A DNA stretch of 64,000 nt from Shewanella piezotolerans WP3 (GTDB lineage Bacteria; Pseudomonadota; Gammaproteobacteria; Enterobacterales; Shewanellaceae): assembly GCF_000014885.1 (NCBI RefSeq), contig NC_011566.1, forward strand, positions 3,825,501-3,889,500, written 5' to 3'. Of this stretch, positions 9,568 through 16,472 are shown one piece after another. Made by a program: the position numbers and the translations under genes. Below the pieces are notes generated by a model. The model was not told where the DNA came from, did not search any database, and saw nothing but the letters and a program-made list of their open reading frames with translations. Position 1 is the stretch's first letter; the number at the start of each line of letters is the position of its first letter.

Positions 9568-10116
9568 CTATAGGCAACTTGCAATACGGTTTGTTTGAAA
9601 TACAGTGCATACATGTAAGGCGTTATTCCTGTCAGCCTGTGCAATGTCTTTACATTGGGTGTAAGAGTCAAAGGATACACCAGCTTCAACATATACAGCA
9701 TTACCACCTGCAGAAACAGTACCTCGTCCAGCGCATGATTGTGTCAGAGTATTTCTGTAGATTGCAGATTGGGTAGCATTACAAGTAGCATATTTCGTGT
9801 CACTATCCGCCTCACACTTCTCTTTGGTTTCCTTTTCCTCTTCTGGTTCTTCTTGTTTCTCTTCTTTTGGAGGCTCGTTTCTGCTGTTCTCTCCAGTGCC
9901 CCCAGTACTAGTGGAATGGACTTGTCCATCTCTTCCAGGTGAGGACTCTATGATCATTTTTTGCGGGCTAGGTCTTTTTCCCACGACCGTAACTCCGTCT
10001 TGAGTCGTAGGTCCGGGTTTGTCACCCTCTGCCCAACTTAAAAAACTAGCACTACTCATCACCAAAGCCAATAAAGCCACTTTGAATATTTTTTTGTCTA
10101 TCTTGCTTATCTGCAT
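9568..10116 (-). CDS. Secreted six-cysteine protein of unknown function (cassette protein A, copy 2)
   Basis: 182 residues with a clear signal peptide (about residues 9-29, probable cleavage after SWA). A Pro/Glu/Lys-rich, strongly charged linker (about 65-100) follows, then a C-terminal domain with six cysteines spaced C-x10-C-x15-C-x26-C-x14-C-x10-C. The 209-residue protein at 11637-12266 has the same cysteine frame and a matching ADR motif before the fifth cysteine, but little other identity. Six cysteines in an exported domain suggest three disulfides. The gene is followed closely by a B-type gene. I recognise no family. Confidence 0.75.
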   Translation of the reverse strand: MQISKIDKKIFKVALLALVMSSASFLSWAEGDKPGPTTQDGVTVVGKRPSPQKMIIESSPGRDGQVHSTSTGGTGENSRNEPPKEEKQEEPEEEKETKEKCEADSDTKYATCNATQSAIYRNTLTQSCAGRGTVSAGGNAVYVEAGVSFDSYTQCKDIAQADRNNALHVCTVFQTNRIASCL

Positions 10117-10493
10117 TCCGTTGCGTTCCTTGTCGTCGTTCCAGTGTCCGTGAAATTGCTTTCAATTCCTCTCGTACCGGTGAGTGATATGCTGTAATCA
10201 GCCAAGGCACCCTACATAAGCAACAAAAAAAACAACAAATAATTAACAATCAATAACATGCAATATACGTTAATAGTATTACCAACAATAACAAAAGATA
10301 AATTAAACTAATGTCGTAGCAATTGTGCTTAGTCACCTGCTGCCGTGTAGTAAGTGGCTAAAATGCTCACAACTATCAGTTACAGCGTAATCGCTTTGAG
10401 CTGCGATGCTTTTCAAGTTAATTAGCCAATTTCCAGCCTGCAAAAAAATGCAGCGGTAAACGGTAGTGAGTAATATCGTTCTAATCCAGGGAT
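10117..10493. other. Promoter region of the second A-B cassette
   Basis: This intergenic stretch lies between the terminator of the first cassette and the A gene at 10116. It should hold the A promoter and includes an AAGGA site before the ATG. No clear -35/-10 pair or operator stands out, and I see no coding sequence. Confidence 0.4.
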
Positions 10494-10525
10494 AAAAAAT
10501 GCCAGCAACATAATGTGCTGGCATT
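10494..10525 (-). terminator. Terminator of the first A-B cassette
   Basis: A perfect AATGCCAGCA / TGCTGGCATT stem with an 8-nt loop is followed by six T on the minus strand, 47 nt past the stop of the 350-residue gene. Confidence 0.9.
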
Positions 10526-10571
10526 AAGTTGCAAGCCTGAACAGCTAAACGATTAGCGCTGACTTCAAACT

Positions 10572-11624
10572 TTAGCGTGAGCTTTCAATAAAACCGGCCA
10601 AACCTTCATTAACACAAGGGGTATTGTTAAATCGGTCACTTTCAGTGATGGCTAAACCGCCGATAAGTTCAATACTTTCAGGGTACTTGTATCGATAATG
10701 AGCGACAGATACAGCAAAATCTCTGATGGCGGCTTTCGGTGGCTGCTGCGTGTTGATGCCTAATTTTTCGCGCTCCTCCTCTACCCATGCTGAAAGCGCA
10801 TCATATTGTTGCTGCACACTGACACCGGCATGCTGCAACAGCACATCAGGCTTGGTATAATCACCAAAGAAACTGCCAGAACCTAATGCAAAATATGCTA
10901 ACAACCCTTTAGTGCTGTAATGCTCAACGCCCCACAAGGCGTAACTTAACGCCGTAGCAGCCTGTTTAGTCGCCTCTTTTGAGTCAGTCGTTTTGGCCGC
11001 TATCATCGACCGTGTCACTATATATTGAAGTGCATGATGAGTTGCCCCCATGACCAACAACTGCTTAGCAATATCGATTTTAAGCTTAGTATCTCCGTGC
11101 CGCTCTTGAATATAGGCAACCATTGCCCACTTATCACCTGCCACCGCCAGTGCTCTTAATTCTTGCTTTGGCAGCTCTTGATAGGAAGCCACGAAGCTAT
11201 TACCTGGGTAACGTTCATCGCTATCGCTCATTGCGTAGCCAGGCTTAACCTTGCCAACACCTTGATACTCATCCCAATCTGCTTGTTGCGACTGCGCCAG
11301 ACGATTATCTTCTTCGCTCAGCTCTCTACCTGCTGAGCACCAGTCCTCATCAAAGCTCTTTAAGCCGCTAGTTTCAGCTTGCTGAGGCGCAGCGCTTGGC
11401 TCGATAACGGCAAGCGTTGCAACCTTTTTTGTTATCGCTCTGCTCGTTGCCACTTTAGCTTGCCGCGCTGCCAAGTCATCAGTATTTGCCGACTGTACGT
11501 CCAGTTTGCTGCTAACAACTGTTTCCTCAGTTTGATAAAAGTAGTAAAAGCCCACGCTAGCGACAAGGCACAACCCTGCTGCGGCTAAAGTACTAAATGA
11601 AAGCTTGTTGTTCATATTATTCAT
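10572..11624 (-). CDS. Membrane-anchored protein of unknown function (cassette protein B, copy 1)
   Basis: A 350-residue paralogue of the protein at 8505-9545. One N-terminal membrane helix (about residues 8-28, SFSTLAAAGLCLVASVGFYY) would leave the rest outside the cytoplasm. A low-complexity linker follows, then the conserved domain with KSFDEDWC, ADWDEYQG, NSFVASYQELPK, AGDKWAMV, AKQLLVMGA and NTPCVNE. It lies 12 nt after the A gene at 11637, so the pair is probably co-translated. No catalytic motif is evident and the family is not recognised. Confidence 0.75.
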   Translation of the reverse strand: MNNMNNKLSFSTLAAAGLCLVASVGFYYFYQTEETVVSSKLDVQSANTDDLAARQAKVATSRAITKKVATLAVIEPSAAPQQAETSGLKSFDEDWCSAGRELSEEDNRLAQSQQADWDEYQGVGKVKPGYAMSDSDERYPGNSFVASYQELPKQELRALAVAGDKWAMVAYIQERHGDTKLKIDIAKQLLVMGATHHALQYIVTRSMIAAKTTDSKEATKQAATALSYALWGVEHYSTKGLLAYFALGSGSFFGDYTKPDVLLQHAGVSVQQQYDALSAWVEEEREKLGINTQQPPKAAIRDFAVSVAHYRYKYPESIELIGGLAITESDRFNNTPCVNEGLAGFIESSR

Positions 11625-11636
11625 CCCTTACTGCAA

Positions 11637-12266
11637 TTACTTGCAAGCGTTAACACGTTTTGCTTCATCGTCAGCACACGCTTCATATCCCAAATCCCTG
11701 TCCGCCTTTTCAGTCTCGACACATGGCTCGTAGAAATCATAGGAGACTTCAAACCCAATGTCGCGACCTACACCAACTGAAACAGAAGGAGGACCAGAGC
11801 ATTCATTAGCAAGATCTGTTTTATAAGCGTCTACAACATTAACTCTACAAGTAGACACTGGTTCCTGATCTTCCTGACACTCTTTTTTAGTTTCTTTCTT
11901 CGGCTTCTTGCTGGTGTTCGGTCGGCCATCCGGGTGTAAGCCTCTGTCAGATGAATGCACACTGGTATCTATTTCGTCATCTCTGTCACTGCGCCATTCA
12001 TCTTCCCAGTCTATATCCCGACGAGGATCATATAACCCTACTGTTTCAACTGTTTCCATCTCCTCTTCTGCGCCTGGCTCAGCTGAATCGGGTGGCCGAT
12101 GATTTCCATCCGTGCCGGCATAAACTGTATTGGTCATTGACAATGACCATTGCATGATATCGGTTGAACTAATAGTACAAGATTCCTTTCCAATGGTTCG
12201 AGTTGGTTCTACCGAAGTAAACATGCAAACTCCCCCTAGCACCATATAGGCTGCTTTGTATCGCAT
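11637..12266 (-). CDS. Exported six-cysteine protein of unknown function (cassette protein A, copy 1)
   Basis: 209 residues. The N-terminus has a short hydrophobic stretch (YMVLGGVCMF), less typical of a signal peptide than in the 182-residue paralogue, so the export route and exact start are uncertain. An AAGGA site lies 10 nt before the ATG. A long acidic, then Lys-rich middle leads to a C-terminal domain with cysteines spaced C-x9-C-x15-C-x25-C-x14-C-x10-C, the same frame as in the protein at 9568-10116. The N-terminal ~90 residues are duplicated at 8028-8300. It is the first gene of the array, reading away from grpE. Confidence 0.75.
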   Translation of the reverse strand: MRYKAAYMVLGGVCMFTSVEPTRTIGKESCTISSTDIMQWSLSMTNTVYAGTDGNHRPPDSAEPGAEEEMETVETVGLYDPRRDIDWEDEWRSDRDDEIDTSVHSSDRGLHPDGRPNTSKKPKKETKKECQEDQEPVSTCRVNVVDAYKTDLANECSGPPSVSVGVGRDIGFEVSYDFYEPCVETEKADRDLGYEACADDEAKRVNACK

Positions 12267-12402
12267 AACTTTGAAGTCCTTTTCATTTAAATTAACGACT
12301 CAGAATATAACTATAGTGAGAGCGCCTCCCTAGCGATATAAGCTGATATAAGCTGATGAATGGTGATGTTGAGCGAGAAGCTCAGGCATAAAAAATGCCA
12401 GT
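12046..12402. repeat. Segmental duplication, right copy
   Basis: The counterpart of 8080-8445. It runs from inside the 209-residue gene through its upstream region to the grpE terminator. Terminator-adjacent sequence (GAAGCTCAGGCATAAAAAA) is shared, which suggests the copy joined at or near terminator hairpins. Confidence 0.9.
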
Positions 12403-12420
12403 AAGCTTTCACTTACTGGC
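12390..12420 (-). terminator. Rho-independent terminator of grpE
   Basis: On the minus strand a 9-bp GCCAGTAAG / CTTACTGGC stem with a 6-nt loop is followed by six T. It is 64 nt past the grpE stop. Confidence 0.9.
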
Positions 12421-12483
12421 GTTTCAACTTTTTTAATCAGGTCAGTCTATTTGGCCACTTTATTGGGTAAGCCTATTTGGCAA

Positions 12484-13086
12484 CTAGCCTTGTGACACCA
12501 TCACCATTGCAGGGCGCAGTAAACGCTCGTTAAGGGTGTAGCCTTTCTGCATCACCATCATCACAGTATTGGCTGCAAAATCAGTGCTTGGCTGCATACC
12601 GATTGCTTGATGCAGCTCAGGGTTAAACGCTTCACCTTGAGGGTCAACTTGCGTTAAACCAAACTTCTCTACTGCGCTAACAAAACTCTTAGCGGTTAGC
12701 TCAACGCCTTCATAAATCGCTTTAGTCGCTTCAGCTTCTGCATCGGTTCCCTGAAGCGCTCGCTCCATGTTATCGAGTACAGGTAGCAGTTCGTTGGCAA
12801 ACTTCTCAAGCGCAAACTTACGCGCTTTCTCGACATCAATCGCTGCACGGCGGCGAATGTTGTCCACTTCAGCAGCCGCTCGGATCACTGAGTCTTTTTG
12901 TGAATCCACAGTTGATTGCGCTTCTTGCAAAGCCTTCTCTAGCTCTTCAACACGAAAGTTCGCTTGAGTCAGTTCATCCATTAAAGAGGCTTCATCACTA
13001 CCTTCTGTCAGTAGCTCACCTTCTACAATCGATTCAACTTGCTCATCAATTTGGTTATCTTGTGCTTTATTTGTTTCGTTGCTCAT
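12484..13086 (-). CDS. grpE: GrpE, nucleotide exchange factor of DnaK
   Basis: A 200-residue co-chaperone that releases ADP from DnaK. An acidic N-terminus is followed by a long coiled coil (about 40-110, with AEVDNIRRRAAIDVEKARKF) and a C-terminal beta domain with FNPELHQAIGMQ and ending LLRPAMVMVSQG, all typical of GrpE. The ATG at 13084-13086 is chosen over a longer open frame because GGAG lies just upstream and MSNETNKAQ is a typical start. A near-perfect heat-shock promoter lies 45-75 nt upstream. It is divergent from nadK. Confidence 0.97.
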   Translation of the reverse strand: MSNETNKAQDNQIDEQVESIVEGELLTEGSDEASLMDELTQANFRVEELEKALQEAQSTVDSQKDSVIRAAAEVDNIRRRAAIDVEKARKFALEKFANELLPVLDNMERALQGTDAEAEATKAIYEGVELTAKSFVSAVEKFGLTQVDPQGEAFNPELHQAIGMQPSTDFAANTVMMVMQKGYTLNERLLRPAMVMVSQG

Positions 13087-13131
13087 TTTTGCTCCAGCTA
13101 AAAATGCTTTGTTTCTGCATGCTCTGGGCAT

Positions 13132-13160
13132 ATTATGGGGATCAATTTTGAGGTTTCAAG
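13132..13160 (-). promoter_or_regulatory. Sigma-32 (RpoH) heat-shock promoter of grpE
   Basis: On the minus strand CTTGAAA (13154-13160) is separated by 13 nt from CCCCATAAT (13132-13140), an almost exact match to the known sigma-32 consensus. It sits about 45 nt upstream of the grpE start. Confidence 0.92.
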
Positions 13161-13185
13161 GCCTAAAGCCGGATCTGACACAAAT

Positions 13186-14064
13186 ATGAGCAATACCTTT
13201 CACACTATTGGACTTATTGGCAAACCTAACCATGAAGGAACCAATCTCACCCTAAAGAGATTGCATCATTGGTTAACCATGCAAGGCTACAGCGTCTTGG
13301 TTGAAGAGCGGGTGGCAAGTGACGTGGGTTCACATACCCATAGCGTTGATCTGTTAGAGATCGGCGCCAATTGTGACTTAGCGATTGTTGTTGGTGGTGA
13401 CGGTAATATGCTTGGCGCCGCGCGGGTACTCGCGAGATTTGATATCGCCGTTATTGGCGTTAACCGAGGTAATTTAGGCTTTTTAACCGACCTGCCACCA
13501 GACACCTTTGAGGAAGCTTTATCAAAAGTACTAGAGGGGGAGTTTGATACTGAGCAGCGTTTCTTGCTTGAAGCAGAGGTGCACCGTCATGGTGAGCTTA
13601 AGTCGAGTAACACCGCAGTCAACGAAGCCGTGCTTCACCCAGGCAAAATTGCCCATATGATTGAGTTTGAAGTCTATATTGATGACAAATTCATGTATAG
13701 CCAGCGTGCTGACGGTATGATTGTATCAACGCCAACTGGCTCGACCGCTTACTCGTTATCAGCAGGGGGCGCGATCCTCACACCTAACTTGGAAGCGATG
13801 ATTTTAGTCCCCATGTTTCCGCATACTCTCTCTTGTAGACCAATAGTGGTCGATGCCTGCAGTATTATTAAACTTGTGGTGTCACCACACAATGGTGACA
13901 ACTTAGAGGTGAGCTGTGATGGACATGTCAATTTATCTGTGCTCCCTGGTGATGAGATTATCGTTAAGCGTAGCGCTGATACGTTAAGGTTAATCCACCC
14001 TAAAGGTCACAACTATTTCCATGTATTACGAACCAAGTTAGGCTGGGGTAGTAAGCTATTCTAA
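13186..14064 (+). CDS. nadK: NAD kinase
   Basis: A 292-residue enzyme that phosphorylates NAD to NADP. The GGDGN motif is at 70-74, followed by NRGNLGFLTD and the STPTGSTAYSLSAGG segment, all family hallmarks. The start at 13186 (MSNTFHTIGLIGKP) gives the usual length; a longer open frame from 13135 would extend back over the grpE heat-shock promoter and is unlikely. The ribosome-binding site is weak. The gene is divergent from grpE, so the roughly 100-nt gap serves both. Confidence 0.96.
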   Translation: MSNTFHTIGLIGKPNHEGTNLTLKRLHHWLTMQGYSVLVEERVASDVGSHTHSVDLLEIGANCDLAIVVGGDGNMLGAARVLARFDIAVIGVNRGNLGFLTDLPPDTFEEALSKVLEGEFDTEQRFLLEAEVHRHGELKSSNTAVNEAVLHPGKIAHMIEFEVYIDDKFMYSQRADGMIVSTPTGSTAYSLSAGGAILTPNLEAMILVPMFPHTLSCRPIVVDACSIIKLVVSPHNGDNLEVSCDGHVNLSVLPGDEIIVKRSADTLRLIHPKGHNYFHVLRTKLGWGSKLF

Positions 14065-14524
14065 TCTCGGCTTCAGAGTCGGTAGTAATGCTACAGGCTC
14101 TGCCCTCCCTTATGCAGCGTCTTAAAATCACAACAGTGTTGTAACAAGTCGATGTTCCAGCCACCAAAGTCACTCATTAATGCCGTTATTAACATCTTTA
14201 TTGGTTACATAATCACGGCATTAATAATAATACGCATCACTAATAAAGTAATAATAAAACCTCATCTAAAAAGAATCAAAACCAACAGTATCAACAGATT
14301 ACATTAACTATTTCCTGAGGCTTAGGTTGCGCCACGCCAGAGTTGCGACCCAGATCACACTTAGCTTTTGTTGCTGCAACCAAAGCTAACACTAAGAAAC
14401 GAAAGTATTAGATCAAACAATGCTATCTACTTACTATTTCCCACTGTTTTACCAGACGAATTATCATAAAAATGCAGTCAATAGCTTTTTATATAACTTT
14501 TTCTGCATTTTGCAGAAAAGTGAA

Positions 14525-14540
14525 CGTGATCTGGATCACA
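14525..14540. promoter_or_regulatory. CRP-like binding site
   Basis: CGTGATCTGGATCACA fits the TGTGA-N6-TCACA consensus with one mismatch. It is about 195 nt upstream of the lactate permease start. Confidence 0.7.
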
Positions 14541-14608
14541 TTCAAAAAATCTGACAAACCTCGGCGCATCTCACCACTAGCATTATCAACCACAATTGAG
14601 GTACAAAC

Positions 14609-14620
14609 TGATCTAGATCA
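14609..14620. promoter_or_regulatory. Second palindromic CRP/FNR-like site
   Basis: TGATCTAGATCA is a perfect 12-bp palindrome. Its TGA-N6-TCA spacing is compatible with the CRP/FNR family. It is about 115 nt upstream of the start codon. Which regulator binds cannot be decided from sequence. Confidence 0.5.
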
Positions 14621-14735
14621 TATTAGCGTTAGCCTAATTAACGTTTAGTACACACCTCAACCCGCTTGTATTAAAAACTAAACAATAGCCGGGTAACACA
14701 ATTGAAGTTCGCCACCTAATAAAAACGAGGCTCGC

Positions 14736-16379
14736 ATGACCTTTATTCAACTACTCGCAAGCTTAACTCCGATAATCAGTGTAATGCTGTTTTTGGTGCT
14801 TTTACGGATGCCAGCATCAAGAGCAATGCCCATTTCCATGGTTTTCACCGGACTGGCAGCTGTCTTTGTTTGGCAAATGGATACCACTTTTCTGGCCGCC
14901 TCTGTGGTTGAAGGTCTGCTTTCAGCCTTAACGCCATTGACCATTATTTTTGGTGCTGTTTTCCTACTTAATACCCTTAAATATTCTGGCGCAATGGATA
15001 CTATTCGCGCAGGATTTACCAACATTAGTGCTGATGCTCGCGTACAAGTCATTATTATCTGTTGGTTATTTGGCTCGTTTATTGAAGGCTCGGCAGGTTT
15101 TGGTACTCCGGCGGCAATTGGTGCCCCGCTATTAGTGTTATTGGGTATACCTCCGATTGCCGCAGCGGTGGTCGCGCTAATTGCTGACTCAACATCAGTA
15201 TCATTCGGCGCAATTGGTCTCCCCGTATTGTTCGGTATGGACCAAGGCCTTACTCAAGGCGGTGTCAACATGGCTGCAGAACAAATTGCTCAGCACGGTG
15301 GCAGCTTTGCCGACTACGCGCAGTTTATTGCCATGCACATGATCACCATAGATTTAATCACTGGCACGCTTATTCCATTAACCATGGTCGCCATCCTTAC
15401 TGGCTTCTTTGGTCGTAATAAGTCATTTAAAGAGGGCTTAGCTATCTGGAAGTTTGCGCTATTCGCAGGTCTGTCGTTCACTATTCCAGCTTGATTGATT
15501 AACTACTTTGCAGGCCCGGAGTTCCCATCAGTAATTGGTGCGCTTGTCGGGATGGCAATTGTGATCCCTGTCGCTAAGAAAGGGTACCTACTACCAAAAG
15601 AGCCTTGGAATGATTTTGCCGAAAATGATGGCCAAGAGCGCAAACAAGTTGCCACTGATACTCAATTCTCGCAAGTAGCGGCTTGGTCTCCATACATTAT
15701 TATGGCCGCACTGCTAGTACTATCACGTACAGTTGAACCTCTTAAAGCTTGGTTAACGGGCTTTAATATCAGCTGGACTGGCCTGCTGGGGACAGAGCTA
15801 AAAGCGGGTTTTGCAACACTTTATGCTCCCGGCGCGTTCTTTGTGTTGGTGTGTATCTTAGGCTTCTTCCTGTTTAGAATGAAATCGTCTGCTATTAAAG
15901 AGTCTATTTCAGTTTCTTGTAAATCTATGGTGCCGACCATTATCTCGTTAGGTGCATCCGTACCTATGGTGAAAATTTTCCTTAACTCGGGAGAAAACGC
16001 CTCAGGGCTTGCCTCTATGCCTGTTGCATTGGCTGACACACTAGCTGGTAGCATGGGCGCAGTTTGGGCTTGGGTTTCCCCCATTGTAGGGATATTTGGT
16101 GCATTCTTGTCGGGCTCAGCGACCTTTTCAAATATGATGTTTTCAGGGCTGCAGTACAGTGTTGCCGATAACATAGGTGCAAATCATGCGCTAATCTTAG
16201 CCATGCAAGGTATTGGTGCTAACGCTGGTAACATGATGTGTGTGATGAATGTGGTAGCTGCTGCAACCGTTGTAGGTATGGCAGGACGCGAATCAGAGAT
16301 CATTCGTAAAACCATGCCCGTCGCACTAGGCTATGCTTTAGTCGCTGGTACAATTGCCGCGCTGTGGGGCGGTTTCTAG
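14736..16379 (+). pseudogene. lldP: L-lactate permease interrupted by an in-frame TGA
   Basis: Two open stretches in the same frame, 252 and 294 residues, are separated only by TGA at 15492-15494. Together they give a 547-residue protein of normal LctP/LldP length. The family is clear: a multi-span permease with EGSAGFGTPAAIGAPLL and, in the second half, GIFGAFLSGSATFSNMMFSGLQ and GANAGNMMCVMNVVAA. The stop replaces one residue in IPA-stop-LINYFAGPEFP; a TGG (Trp) to TGA change is the simplest source. It is the first gene of the lactate cluster, which is otherwise intact. Real inactivation, sequencing error and readthrough are all possible; a split protein is unlikely because no ribosome-binding site precedes the second part. 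Confidence 0.85.
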
Positions 16380-16472
16380 TCCCAAGCTAAAAATTAATAA
16401 CAATAATAATTGAGAAAGCCGCATAGAACGGCTTTCATCCACTCTTATAAAAAGTGTGTAGAGATAGAATTG

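Larger units (their letters stand above)
14065..14735. promoter_or_regulatory. Long regulatory region upstream of the lactate cluster
   Basis: A 671-nt non-coding, AT-rich stretch with two palindromes of the CRP type (listed separately) and further GATCAC/GATCA half-site-like words (near 14352 and 14406). The length and the palindromes suggest carbon- or respiration-responsive control of the genes starting at 14736. No coding sequence is evident. Confidence 0.6.

Noticed and set aside
9739..10003. Plus-strand hydrophobic open frames opposite the 182-residue gene
   Set aside because: They are the complement of its Lys/Glu-rich linker, which reads as Phe/Leu/Ser on the other strand.
15495..16379. 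Separate permease-like gene starting with TTG at 15495
   Set aside because: It is the second half of lldP in the same frame, with no ribosome-binding site, directly after the TGA.
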